From the NCBI GenBank assembly GCA_035711805.1, contig DASTBV010000155.1:145485-209484 (forward strand): a DNA stretch of 64,000 nt, given 5' to 3'. The stretch comes from Gp6-AA40 sp035711805 (GTDB taxonomy: Bacteria > Acidobacteriota > Vicinamibacteria > Vicinamibacterales > UBA2999). Positions 32,135 through 40,522 of this stretch are shown here, in pieces. The notes under the pieces were generated by a model that did no database searches, was not told the origin of the DNA, and saw nothing but the letters and a program-made list of their open reading frames with translations. The position numbers and the translations under genes are program-made. The number at the start of each line of letters is the position of its first letter. Within the stretch, counting starts at the first letter, position 1.

Positions 32135-34266
32135 TGCCAGGTCCCTCGCGCAAACTGCGGCCGTGGGTGGCCGCGGGCATCGTGTCGGCGTTGGCGATCG
32201 CGGTGGCGGGTTCGGCAGCCGCCGGCTGGTGGTTCGCCCGCGAGTCTCCGCCGCATCAGGGACCGATCGTAATCATCTCCGTCGACCGCATGCCGGCGAC
32301 CGCCCTGCCGGTTTATGGAGCGCCGAGCACGGACACTCCGGCGATCGATCTGCTGGCGTCTGACGCGGTGGTCTTCGAACACGCGTACGCGCAATCGCCG
32401 CAGACGCTTCCCGCTCACGCGTCGCTCCTTTCAGGTCAACTGCCGCTGCACCACGGCGTGCGCGATGACGCGGGCTTCGTCCTCAAGGAGGACGTGCAGA
32501 CGCTTGCCGAAATGCTGCGAAATCGCGGCTTCGCGACGGGCGCGGCGGTCTCGTCGTTCCTGCTCCGGCCCGACACCGGAGTCGCCCAGGGATTCCGTTT
32601 CTACGACGCGGAACTTCCCGACAGCGCCGCCGCGGACAGCGAGCCGGTCCTCGTGCGCAGCGCGTCCGAAACGCTCGACGCCGCCGAGACCTGGATGCGC
32701 CTGCAGGACGGCAGGCGCTTTTTCCTCTTCGTCCAGGTCGATCGGCGCGACGCCGACACGGCCGTCACCCGCTTGACTGCACTGCTCAAGAGCCGGGATC
32801 TGTACGACGGCGGCACGATCATCCTGGTTGGCGATCGCGGCGAGGAACCATCGCAGACGCTCGACGACGCGGCGATACGCGTCCCGTTGATCGTGAAGCA
32901 GCCCAACAACGAGGGTGCGGGCCGGCGCGTTGACGGCCCGGTCCAGCACATCGATCTGGTGCCCACCGTGCTCGACCTCGTTCGTGCCCCCGTCCCCGGT
33001 TCGCTGACCGGCCGATCGCTGCGCGCCGTGCTCACGGATGACGAAGCGACGCTGAGCGATCGACCGCTGTATGCGGAATGGCTCTCACCATATTTCAGCT
33101 TCGGCGGCCATGCCGTCTATGCGATGACGACCGGCGTGTACCGATACGTTCACGGCGCGAACGAAGAACTGACACCGCTCGCGTCCACTCCCGTGGATCC
33201 GTCCGGAACGGCCACGCAGACGGCACGGCTGCGCGATGAGCTGGATCGGTTGACTGCCGCCGCAACGCCGGTACTGCCCGCACGGATTGCGCCGGCCGAC
33301 GAGGAACGCCTCGCGCTGCTCGGCTACCTGGCGAGGCCGCACGTGTCCGTCGTGCCACCATCGTTGTCGTGGCAGGCTCAGGCGCTCTTGATCAACCAGC
33401 ATCGGGCCGCAGCCCTGCTGATCGGCCAGAAGAAATACTCCGCAGGCATCCGCGCGCTCCAGGCGATTGTCGACGCACATCCGGAACTTGCGGTCGTCCA
33501 GTACCAATTGGCGTCGGCGCTGATGCGGGCGGGCCGGCTCGATGAGGCGATCTCCGTGCTGCAGGACGCTCGCGCGCGCCAGCCGGACGAGGCGGACTTC
33601 GCCCTGGCCCTCGCCGACGCGCTGATGCGCGCCGGCCGCGTCGACGAGTCGCTCGAGCAGGTGGACGAAGCGATCGTGCTCGCGAAGGCGGGCGAGCCGG
33701 CCACGCGCGCAGCGGCGCACGAGCTCGCGGCGCGGATTGCCCTCGCGCGGAACGACGCCGAGGCTGCGACCCTGCACGCGAAGGCTGCCCAGGAGGCAGA
33801 TCCTGCGCTGCCGGTCGAGCCGTTCGTCCGCGGACGCCTGCTGTACAACGACGCGAAGTACGAGGAGGCTGCCGCTGCCTTTCAGGAGGCGGCGACGATG
33901 GCCCGGGCGCAGAAACGAAACATCCCCGATCTGTTTCTCTACCTGGGCGAGTCGCTCGCGCATCTCGATCGCTATGCCGAAGCCGAGGCGCAGTATCGCG
34001 AGGAGTTGAAGAGCTTCCCGCGCAGCGTCCATGTCTATTCCCGGCTGGCGATGCTGTACGCGGCAACGAAGCGCCAGGAGGCGGTCGAGGACGTGCTGAA
34101 CGAACTGGTCGCCGCCACGCCGACGCCCGAGAGCTACGCCGTTGCGGTCCGTCTGTGGACGATTGTCGGGGACCCGAAGCGCGCCGAGGCGCTCAGGTCG
34201 GATGCGCGGGCCCGCTTCCGCGGCGATCCGTCGCTGGCGCTCCTCGGGAAGGATGCGCGGCGATAA
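32134..34266 (+). CDS. Degenerate sulfatase-domain protein with C-terminal TPRs
   Basis: The 710-residue protein has one N-terminal membrane helix (about 12-33), an alkaline-phosphatase/sulfatase-fold domain (about 44-330) and TPR repeats (about 405-700). Fold markers are IVIISVDRM, TPAIDLLASDAVVFEHAYA, TLPAHASLLSGQLPLHHGVR and VGDRGEEP. Thr91 stands where family members have the nucleophile, but expected metal ligands are altered: Asp51 is followed by Arg, DHGE is DRGE at 234-237, and the DPHxPY motif is missing. A binding rather than catalytic role seems likely. It overlaps the preceding TPR gene by 1 nt and the convergent flippase-like gene by 74 nt. Confidence 0.82.
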   Translation: MPGPSRKLRPWVAAGIVSALAIAVAGSAAAGWWFARESPPHQGPIVIISVDRMPATALPVYGAPSTDTPAIDLLASDAVVFEHAYAQSPQTLPAHASLLSGQLPLHHGVRDDAGFVLKEDVQTLAEMLRNRGFATGAAVSSFLLRPDTGVAQGFRFYDAELPDSAAADSEPVLVRSASETLDAAETWMRLQDGRRFFLFVQVDRRDADTAVTRLTALLKSRDLYDGGTIILVGDRGEEPSQTLDDAAIRVPLIVKQPNNEGAGRRVDGPVQHIDLVPTVLDLVRAPVPGSLTGRSLRAVLTDDEATLSDRPLYAEWLSPYFSFGGHAVYAMTTGVYRYVHGANEELTPLASTPVDPSGTATQTARLRDELDRLTAAATPVLPARIAPADEERLALLGYLARPHVSVVPPSLSWQAQALLINQHRAAALLIGQKKYSAGIRALQAIVDAHPELAVVQYQLASALMRAGRLDEAISVLQDARARQPDEADFALALADALMRAGRVDESLEQVDEAIVLAKAGEPATRAAAHELAARIALARNDAEAATLHAKAAQEADPALPVEPFVRGRLLYNDAKYEEAAAAFQEAATMARAQKRNIPDLFLYLGESLAHLDRYAEAEAQYREELKSFPRSVHVYSRLAMLYAATKRQEAVEDVLNELVAATPTPESYAVAVRLWTIVGDPKRAEALRSDARARFRGDPSLALLGKDARR

Positions 34267-35182
34267 GCGCGAGACCGACCCCGACCCAGAACACACTGCG
34301 CACTTTCTTGATCAGGGCAAGCACCACCCCGGTGGCCGTTGGCAGTCCGAGGATGGTCGCCATTCCGCCTGACACCACCTCGTCCACCCCGAGGCGGAAC
34401 GGAACGAACTTGAAGGCGATGATGATGGCGCGATCCAGCGCGCTGAACACGATCGCCTCGGGAACGCTTGGCGGCTCCGGCAGCACCCACCGCAGGATCA
34501 GGTAAACCTCCGTGACGGCAAGAACCTGAAACAGCAGGTCGAGTCCGAAGACCGGCCACAGTCGCGCAGGGTTTCCGGCGGAGAATGCAAATACCTGTTC
34601 GCGTAATGAGGCCAGCCGGGCACGCCAGGGCGGCCGCTCGCCCCACTCCGGCTTCCAGGTCCCCCCGATCAGACGGATGGCGCCCAGGACGCCGATGACG
34701 ATCGCCGCGAGCGCCGCAAGCGCGATCTCCCGCAAGCCGAAGCTGAGGGGCACGTTCGCGAGCAGCACGACGAGCCCGACGGCGATCATGGTGGCGGCGG
34801 ACGTCGAGTAGACGACGAAGTCCACCGCCAGCGATGACGCAGCCTCACGGGTTGCCAGCCGGTGGCGGATCAGGAAGAGCTTCGTGGGTTCGCTGGCAAG
34901 AAGCCCCAGCGGTGTGACGTTTCCGACGGAGTCACCCGACAGATACGCAGCGAACGCCTGGCCGAGCGAGAACCTGGCATGGGGCGGGATACAAAGACGC
35001 CACGCAGCGGCGCGCAGGACGAAGCGCAGGCCCGACAGGATGAGAATCGGGATGAACCCCCAGCCGACGCGTTGGATGCCGCTGACGACATTGTCCCAGC
35101 CGACGCTGCGGATGGCGTAGGCGAAAAGAAGGGCACCGACCAGCGCCGCCGCAACCGGAACAAGCAGGCGGCGGCGCGTCAT
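34193..35182 (-). CDS. Flippase-like / LPG synthase transmembrane domain protein
   Basis: The 329-residue protein has about seven to eight predicted membrane helices and belongs to the lysylphosphatidylglycerol synthase TM family (UPF0104). The conserved part is SLGQAFAAYLSGDSVGNVTP, then LASEPTKLFLIRHRL. Members move or bind lipids and are often linked to hopanoid or glycolipid export. Its last 74 nt overlap the end of the convergent sulfatase-TPR gene; the C-terminal 25 residues after the last helix are probably dispensable, which makes the overlap tolerable. It lies 84 bp downstream of atpF and may be read through from the ATP synthase operon. Confidence 0.82.
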   Translation of the reverse strand: MTRRRLLVPVAAALVGALLFAYAIRSVGWDNVVSGIQRVGWGFIPILILSGLRFVLRAAAWRLCIPPHARFSLGQAFAAYLSGDSVGNVTPLGLLASEPTKLFLIRHRLATREAASSLAVDFVVYSTSAATMIAVGLVVLLANVPLSFGLREIALAALAAIVIGVLGAIRLIGGTWKPEWGERPPWRARLASLREQVFAFSAGNPARLWPVFGLDLLFQVLAVTEVYLILRWVLPEPPSVPEAIVFSALDRAIIIAFKFVPFRLGVDEVVSGGMATILGLPTATGVVLALIKKVRSVFWVGVGLALIAAHPSRGAPATDRRGSGPAHPT

Positions 35183-35266
35183 CGCTAGCGCTGGGTCCTT
35201 CCCAAAATCAGCTGCCGGCAGCCCGAGGTTCGTTGCTGACGGTACGCTTCCAGTTGAGACACACCA

Positions 35267-35773
35267 TTAACTGGGGCGGGTGTTTTCGATCTGCCGGAAC
35301 GTATCCTCGATCAGCCGCTCGTTGTCTTCCTTCGACACGTTGCGCTGGAGGATTTTGGACGCGATCGCCACCGAGAACTCGACCGCTTCGGCGCGAATCT
35401 GCTGGAGCGCGCGCGAGGTCTCCATCTCGATGCGCCGTTCGGCGTTCTTGACGATGGTCGCGGCCTCGGCCTGCGCCTTCTCCTTCATCTCGTCGCGGAA
35501 GCGATTCGCGTCCTCGCGCGTACGCCCGAGGATCGTGTCGGCCTCCGCGCGCGCATCCGCCAGCATCTTCGCCGACTCGCCGCGGAGGCGCTGCAGCTCC
35601 TCGCGCGCCTGCCGCGCATCGTCCAGCGACTTGCGAATCGAGTCTTCGCGCGCCGCCAGGGTGGCCTTCAACGGCCTCCACGCCAGGTAGTTGAAGGCGA
35701 CGAGCAGCAGCAGAAACGTGACGATGGTCCAGATGTAGAGCCCGACGTCGGGCGCGACCAGCGGATTAGTCAT
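35267..35773 (-). CDS. atpF: ATP synthase F0 subunit b
   Basis: The 168-residue protein has one N-terminal membrane helix (about 12-30, IWTIVTFLLLLVAFNYLAW) followed by RPLKATLAAREDSIRKSLDD and a long charged coiled coil, the standard build of the peripheral stalk subunit. It links the F0 channel to F1. The last gene of the F0 operon, it is followed not by atpH and the F1 genes but by an unrelated membrane protein, so F1 must be encoded elsewhere. Length fits the family. Confidence 0.95.
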   Translation of the reverse strand: MTNPLVAPDVGLYIWTIVTFLLLLVAFNYLAWRPLKATLAAREDSIRKSLDDARQAREELQRLRGESAKMLADARAEADTILGRTREDANRFRDEMKEKAQAEAATIVKNAERRIEMETSRALQQIRAEAVEFSVAIASKILQRNVSKEDNERLIEDTFRQIENTRPS

Positions 35774-35792
35774 GAGTGCACTCGACGCCCCG

Positions 35793-36038
35793 CTAGGCCT
35801 TGGGGATCATCAGCACGATGAGCAGCGCCACGACGGCGGCGATCACGGCCACGCCTTCGATGAGGAACATCGGCAGCTGCACGGCGCCGGTAATCTGCGC
35901 CGACGCGCTGGGCTGACGTCCAACCGCTTCGGCAGCCCCCGCCGCCAGTTTACCGATACCCAGCCCCGCGCCGATGGCAGCGAGACCAGCCCCGAGCGCG
36001 GCGCCCAGGTACGCGAGTGCTGCGATGTCGCCAGTCAT
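35793..36038 (-). CDS. atpE: ATP synthase F0 subunit c
   Basis: The 81-residue protein is the proteolipid of the rotor ring: two membrane helices, the first with GAGLAAIGAGLGIGKLAAG and the second with the proton-binding Glu in MFLIEGVAVIAAVVALLIV. The polar loop carries RQP. The residue after the Glu is Gly, not Ser or Thr, so a sodium-binding site is not indicated and proton coupling is likely. GGAGA lies 8 nt before the ATG. The N-terminus runs slightly longer than in short bacterial c subunits. Confidence 0.96.
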   Translation of the reverse strand: MTGDIAALAYLGAALGAGLAAIGAGLGIGKLAAGAAEAVGRQPSASAQITGAVQLPMFLIEGVAVIAAVVALLIVLMIPKA

Positions 36039-36086
36039 TCTTTTTCTCTCCTTCAGTAACGTCAGTGGGCGTGGCCCCGTACCGAC

Positions 36087-37037
36087 TCAGTGATGTGCGT
36101 GAATGGCCATGCCCACGAACACGGCCGTGAGTAGCGTGAATACGAACGCCTGCACCGGGACGACAACCACGGCTTCCAGCACCGAAATGCCGACAGCCAG
36201 CGGCACGGCAACCGCCGCCATCCCGAGGCCGACGACAGCGCTGCGCGCCGACTCGGCCATGATGAAGATCATCGCCAGCACAGCGAGGACGGCAATATGT
36301 CCTCCAGTCATGTTCGCCGCAAGTCGCATCGTCAAAGCGAAGGGCCGCACGAACATCCCCATGATTTCGATGGGGATGAGGAGGATCCACAACACCGGAT
36401 GCGTGCCGTGGGGTACCAGGTTCTTCCAGTGACCGACGAACCCGTGCGCGCGGGTGCCGGCGACGATGATGGTCAGGAAGCTGATCGTGGCCAGCGCCGC
36501 CGTCACGTTCCAGTTGCCCGTCGGCGTCGTCCCGCCGTGCGAGACCTGCACGAGGAACGAATCCTCGGGGAGGTGCAACACGGTGTGGTTCAACAGCGCC
36601 AGCAGGTCGAAGACCGGAAACATGCCGATGGCGTTCGCTGTCACGATGAACAGGAAGAACACCATGATGAGCGGCGTGTAGGTATCGACCCACTTGCTGC
36701 CGACGTTGGGCGCGACAATCTCGTCGCGGATGCGGACGGCGACGTACTCGATCAGCCCCATCACCGGACCGGACGGGACCAGGGTGCCCCTGCTGACGTA
36801 GCGCCGGACCGCAACGGTCGTCACGATGAGCAGGAATGCGGCCGCGATCCACAGCATGAGCACGTGCTTGGTGACCGACAGGTTGATGCCGGCAATCGTC
36901 GGCAGATGGATCAGCGGGTGGTCGATCGGCGAATTGGCGACGTGGCCGAGGATGATCGTGCCAGCATCGAAGGCTTCGGGGGCGGCATGGCCCGCTTCTT
37001 CGGCGGCTTGTGCTGCAGGTTCGGCGTGTTGAAGCAT
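36087..37037 (-). CDS. atpB: ATP synthase F0 subunit a
   Basis: The 316-residue membrane protein is the stator channel subunit. The essential Arg lies in FVRPFALTMRLAANMTGGH, and the C-terminal helices contain VVPVQAFVFTLLTAVFVG. N-terminal extension of about 60 residues before the first helix is rich in Ala and Glu. It sits in the order atpZ-atpI-atpB-atpE-atpF, as in many F0 operons, 2 bp after the AtpI-like gene. Confidence 0.95.
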   Translation of the reverse strand: MLQHAEPAAQAAEEAGHAAPEAFDAGTIILGHVANSPIDHPLIHLPTIAGINLSVTKHVLMLWIAAAFLLIVTTVAVRRYVSRGTLVPSGPVMGLIEYVAVRIRDEIVAPNVGSKWVDTYTPLIMVFFLFIVTANAIGMFPVFDLLALLNHTVLHLPEDSFLVQVSHGGTTPTGNWNVTAALATISFLTIIVAGTRAHGFVGHWKNLVPHGTHPVLWILLIPIEIMGMFVRPFALTMRLAANMTGGHIAVLAVLAMIFIMAESARSAVVGLGMAAVAVPLAVGISVLEAVVVVPVQAFVFTLLTAVFVGMAIHAHH

Positions 37038-37038
37038 C

Positions 37039-37395
37039 TCACTTAATCGTTGTCAGGCGCCTGAGAAACAGCGCCTGCATCGCATACAAGGCGATGAAGT
37101 AACTCACAAACGCGACCACGAACGGCACCGGCCTCAGCGACAGCAGCTTCAGCATCACCGTGAGGTACAACGCGAAGAACGCCAGCTTCAGCGCGAACCA
37201 GACGATCATGACCGCCAAGCCGCGCTCGGGCGCGGATCGGTGCGCCCGCTCGGTCGCGATCCACGAGGCGCACACTGCGGCCAGCGGACCGGCCATGCCG
37301 AACAGGCTCTCGGGATTGGCCCGGTCGCCGGCGATGGCGCTGACGGCGAGCCACGATCCAATCGCGGCTCCAGCCATCCACGCCACTTCCCTCAT
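37039..37395 (-). CDS. atpI: AtpI-like membrane protein of the F0 operon
   Basis: From the ATG at 37395, which overlaps the preceding TGA (ATGA), the product is 118 residues with four predicted membrane helices (from MREVAWMAGAAIGSWLAVSA to FVSYFIALYAMQALFLRRL). The length and position between AtpZ-like and AtpB fit ATP synthase protein I, which helps assemble the c ring in some bacteria. The sequence itself has no strong motif, so the name rests on context. A longer frame to 37485 only overlaps the upstream gene. Confidence 0.7.
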   Translation of the reverse strand: MREVAWMAGAAIGSWLAVSAIAGDRANPESLFGMAGPLAAVCASWIATERAHRSAPERGLAVMIVWFALKLAFFALYLTVMLKLLSLRPVPFVVAFVSYFIALYAMQALFLRRLTTIK

Positions 37396-37634
37396 TTCCT
37401 GTAGGTCGTTTTGATCAGCTCGTAGAAACCGACGACCACCCCAAGCGCCAGGCCGCCGACCAGGAACCACGACGTCCCAAGCCACCGATCGAGCCCATAG
37501 CCCACCGCGCCGAACAGCAGGATCGCGCCAACCAGCGAATAGGCGGCGGCCATCGCAGGCGCCGCCTGCGTGACGTTCTCCTGCAGCGACTTGACCGAAC
37601 GTGCGTACGAGGACTTCTTTTCTTTCCCTGCCAT
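37392..37634 (-). CDS. atpZ: AtpZ/AtpI family small membrane protein
   Basis: From the ATG at 37634 the product is 80 residues: a charged N-terminus (MAGKEKKSSYARSVKSLQ) and two membrane helices ending WFLVGGLALGVVVGFYELIK. This is the pattern of AtpZ-type proteins (putative F0F1 subunit, Mg/Ca transport proposed in alkaliphiles). A GTG at 37703 would lengthen it by 23 residues, but the probable -10 box TATACT at 37675-37680 lies downstream of that codon, so 37634 is preferred. It opens the F0 operon. Confidence 0.78.
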   Translation of the reverse strand: MAGKEKKSSYARSVKSLQENVTQAAPAMAAAYSLVGAILLFGAVGYGLDRWLGTSWFLVGGLALGVVVGFYELIKTTYRK

Positions 37635-37674
37635 GGCCGCACGGTCCGCTTCGTCGTCCAGCGTACCGTCGATC

Positions 37675-37680
37675 AGTATA
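37675..37680 (-). promoter_or_regulatory. Candidate -10 box of the F0 ATP synthase operon
   Basis: TATACT on the minus strand lies about 40 nt upstream of the atpZ start at 37634. The -35 region at 17 bp spacing is GTGAAT, a weak match. It is the best promoter-like element before the operon. Confidence 0.45.
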
Positions 37681-37814
37681 CTCCGCCTTGTGAAAAGATT
37701 CACCAGCTGAGACAGTTCGCGCTGGCGGCGGCCGGTAAACGCCCGGCGCGCGGAGGCGTTACAAGTCGACTGGTAAGTCTTGTGTTTTCAACGCGTTTCG
37801 GCCACGATCGCAGC

Positions 37815-37844
37815 TTGACCCTCTTTCACAGCGGGCCCTATACT
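37815..37844 (+). promoter_or_regulatory. Sigma-70 type promoter of the VWFA-heme operon
   Basis: TTGACC (37815-37820) and TATACT (37839-37844) are separated by 18 bp, close to the vegetative consensus. The predicted transcript start near 37851 gives a leader of only about 12 nt before the ATG at 37863. It is well placed to drive the whole plus-strand run up to hemL. Confidence 0.7.
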
Positions 37845-37862
37845 GGCCGCAGCGTCCCTCGC

Positions 37863-38762
37863 ATGCGCATCCTCATCTGGCCGGCGCTCATCCTTGCCGT
37901 GATCGCCGGCGTCACGGTCACAACTGATTCCCGCGCCGCCGCGCAAACCGCGTCGCGCGAACGCACCCTGTTCGTCAGCGCCGTCGACGCGAAGGGCGCA
38001 CCGGTCGAAGGTCTCGGGCCCGACGCGTTCGTCGTGCGCGAAGATGGCCGACGGCGCGAAGTGCTGCGCGTCTCGCGCGCCACCGAGCCGATCGATCTGG
38101 CGCTGCTGGTGGACAACAGCCAGGCGATCACCGGCGAAATCACCTACGTCCGCGAGGCCTTGTCGAAGTTCGCCGCCGCGATGGGGAAAGAGCACCGCAT
38201 CGCGTTGATCGGCCTTGCCGAGCGCCCGACGGTGCTCGTGCCGTACACCACCGACAGGGAACAGCTTGCGGCAGCGATCAAACGGTTCTTCTTCACGACC
38301 GGCAGCGGCATGACGTTGGTCGACGCGTTGTTCGAGACAGCGCGGGGCCTGCGCTCGCGCGACGGCGAACGCGCTGTCTTCGTGCCGGTCGTCACCGACG
38401 GCGTCGAGTTCACCAACCGCTACTCCAAGGACGTCGTCCGTGAGCTGCGCGAGGCTGGCGCCGCGGTGCACGCCGTCACCATCGGCCGTTTCCCGTATTC
38501 GGACGAGCATTCCACGCGCGAGCGCGGGTTCGTGCTGGACGAGGCGCCCAGGGCAACCGGCGGACAGCGCATAACCATGCTGGCGCCACAGGCGCTGCCG
38601 GCGATGATGGAACGGCTCGCGCGCGAGTTGTCCGCCCAGTACAAGGTGGTCTACGGCCGTCCCGAATCGCTGTACGAATGGGACGTCGAAGTGACGTCGG
38701 GCCGTCCTGGCCTTACCGTGCGCGGCACACCGGCACGCCGCCAGCCTGGAGCCGCGAAATGA
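37863..38762 (+). CDS. VWFA-related domain protein with degenerate MIDAS (TIGR03436-like)
   Basis: The 299-residue protein has a signal peptide (about 1-28), a short beta domain (LFVSAVDAKGAPVEGLGPDAF, VVREDGRRREVLRV) and a von Willebrand A domain from about 77. The MIDAS motif DxSxS reads DNSQA (Asp84, Ser86, Ala88), so the last Ser is lost. This layout is that of the TIGR03436 family, abundant in Acidobacteriota, function unknown. Start at the ATG at 37863 follows a clear promoter. Its end overlaps the next VWFA gene by 4 nt (ATGA). Confidence 0.85.
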   Translation: MRILIWPALILAVIAGVTVTTDSRAAAQTASRERTLFVSAVDAKGAPVEGLGPDAFVVREDGRRREVLRVSRATEPIDLALLVDNSQAITGEITYVREALSKFAAAMGKEHRIALIGLAERPTVLVPYTTDREQLAAAIKRFFFTTGSGMTLVDALFETARGLRSRDGERAVFVPVVTDGVEFTNRYSKDVVRELREAGAAVHAVTIGRFPYSDEHSTRERGFVLDEAPRATGGQRITMLAPQALPAMMERLARELSAQYKVVYGRPESLYEWDVEVTSGRPGLTVRGTPARRQPGAAK

Positions 38763-39688
38763 TCGGCCGTCTGTTGGCAGCGCTTGCCGTGATCGTCTGT
38801 GGCACCGTGGTCGCCGGTGAGCAGGAGAAGCCGCAGCAGCCGTCGGGGCCGGCCTTCCGCGCCGCCATCGATATCGTCTCGCTCGCCGTGACGGTGACCG
38901 AAGGCAGCCGCTACGTCACCGATCTGGAGGAACCGGACTTCCAGATCTTCGAGGACGGCATCAGGCAGGAGGCCGCGTTCTTCTCGCGGAGACAACAGCC
39001 GATTGCATTGTCGCTGCTGCTCGACAGCAGCGCGAGCATGGAGGACAAGCTGCCGACACTCCAGGCCGCGGCCGGCAACTTCGTCCGCCGCCTGAAGCCG
39101 AACGACATCGCGCAGGTGATCGATTTCGACAGCCGGGTCGACGTGCGCCAGATGTTCACCGGCAACCAGCCGGATCTCCTCACCGCGATCGATCGAACTG
39201 CCGCCGGCGGCTCGACGTCGCTCCACAACGCCATCTACATCGCGCTGAAAGAGCTGCGGAAAGTCCGCGCAGTGACCGAACAGGACATCCGCCGCCAGGC
39301 GCTGGTCGTGTTCTCCGATGGCGAGGACACCTCGAGCCTCATCTCGTTCGACGAGGTGCTCGATCTGGCCAAGCGCTCGGAGACCTCCATTTACGCGATC
39401 GCCCTTCGAGGTCCCGACGTGCAGAGCAAGGGGTTTCGTGAGGCTGAGTACGTGATGAGGACGCTGGCGCTGGAAACGGGCGGCCGATCGTTCTTCCCGG
39501 GCAGGATTGACGATCTGGACAGCGTCTACGCGCAGATCGCCGACGAGCTCGCGAGCCAGTACACGATTGGTTACGCGTCCAAGAATCCGCGGCGTGACGG
39601 CGCCTGGCGCCGCATCGACGTGCGCGTGTCGCGCCCGAACGCCGCCGCCCGCACCAAGCGGGGCTACTACGCCCCGACCGGGCGTTGA
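38759..39688 (+). CDS. VWFA-related domain protein with intact MIDAS (TIGR03436)
   Basis: The 309-residue paralogue of the preceding gene has a signal peptide (about 1-20), a beta domain with VTDLEEPDFQIFEDGIRQEA and a VWA domain whose MIDAS is intact (LLLDSSASMED; Asp89, Ser91, Ser93). Later VWA markers are GGSTSLHNAIYIAL and VVFSDGEDTSS. The C-terminal QYTIGYASKNPRRDGAWRRI and KRGYYAP are diagnostic for TIGR03436. It probably acts as a metal-dependent adhesion module in the periplasm, perhaps pairing with its degenerate neighbour. Its TGA overlaps the TTG start of the next gene. Confidence 0.9.
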   Translation: MIGRLLAALAVIVCGTVVAGEQEKPQQPSGPAFRAAIDIVSLAVTVTEGSRYVTDLEEPDFQIFEDGIRQEAAFFSRRQQPIALSLLLDSSASMEDKLPTLQAAAGNFVRRLKPNDIAQVIDFDSRVDVRQMFTGNQPDLLTAIDRTAAGGSTSLHNAIYIALKELRKVRAVTEQDIRRQALVVFSDGEDTSSLISFDEVLDLAKRSETSIYAIALRGPDVQSKGFREAEYVMRTLALETGGRSFFPGRIDDLDSVYAQIADELASQYTIGYASKNPRRDGAWRRIDVRVSRPNAAARTKRGYYAPTGR

Positions 39689-40512
39689 ATCTCATCCCGC
39701 TCATCCTCTACGCCGCCGCCGGGATCGCCTACGCGATCCATTTCGCGCGGCGCGACGCGGCCGTCGGTCGAACGGCCACCACGCTGCTCCTGCTTGGCGT
39801 CCTGTCCCACACCTTCGTCATCGGCATGCAGACGATGGAGGTCCGCCATGTGCCGTTCGCGAATCCGTCGCGCGCGGTGTCGACGTTCGTATGGCTGCTG
39901 ACGCTGTCGTATCTGTATCTGGAGCTCACGACCGACGAGCGCGCGATGGGCGTCTTCATCCTGCCGATCATCGTCGGATTGCAGGTGATCCCGGTGCTGT
40001 CTCCCGGTATCGAAAACCGCGATCCGGTGCTCGACAGCCCGTGGTTCTGGGTGCACGTGTCGTCGCTGCTGTTCGCCTATGCCAGCTTCGGACTGGCCGG
40101 CGTGCTCGGCCTGACCTACGTGCTGCAGTTCAAGGAGATCAAGAAGAAGCACCTCGGATACTTCTACACACGCCTGCCGTCGCTGCAGATCCTCGATCGC
40201 ATGAACTCACGGGCAACCGTAACGGGGTGGGCGTTCCTCACGCTCGGTCTCATCGTCGGCGTCGTCTGGACGGTCGAGGCGAAGAAGCTGGCGCCCGCCA
40301 ACAGCAACCTGCAGGACATCGGCCTGTATGACCCGAAGGTGCTGTTTGCCCTCCTCGCATGGGCGTTGTATTCGTTCGCCGTGCTGGCGCGCGGCGCGAT
40401 GGGATGGACGGGGCGGCGCGCGGCGTGGCTTTCGGCCGTCGGATTCGTGGTCGTGCAGCTGAACCTGGTGTTCATCAGCTACTTCGTGGAAACCAGCCAC
40501 ACCTTCCAGTGA
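39685..40512 (+). CDS. ccsA: CcsA/HemX-like cytochrome c assembly protein
   Basis: The 275-residue protein has eight predicted membrane helices and the CcsA/HemX pattern: a conserved His in LLGVLSHTFVIGM, PWFWVHVSSLLFAYASFGLAG with another His, and a WTVEAKK segment near the tryptophan-containing loop. HemX-type proteins stand next to hemA and affect its level; CcsA takes part in heme delivery to cytochrome c. Which of the two applies is unclear, but its place before hemA favours HemX. The start is TTG at 39685, overlapping the preceding stop (TTGA). Confidence 0.82.
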   Translation: MNLIPLILYAAAGIAYAIHFARRDAAVGRTATTLLLLGVLSHTFVIGMQTMEVRHVPFANPSRAVSTFVWLLTLSYLYLELTTDERAMGVFILPIIVGLQVIPVLSPGIENRDPVLDSPWFWVHVSSLLFAYASFGLAGVLGLTYVLQFKEIKKKHLGYFYTRLPSLQILDRMNSRATVTGWAFLTLGLIVGVVWTVEAKKLAPANSNLQDIGLYDPKVLFALLAWALYSFAVLARGAMGWTGRRAAWLSAVGFVVVQLNLVFISYFVETSHTFQ

Positions 40513-40522
40513 TTCGACCGCG

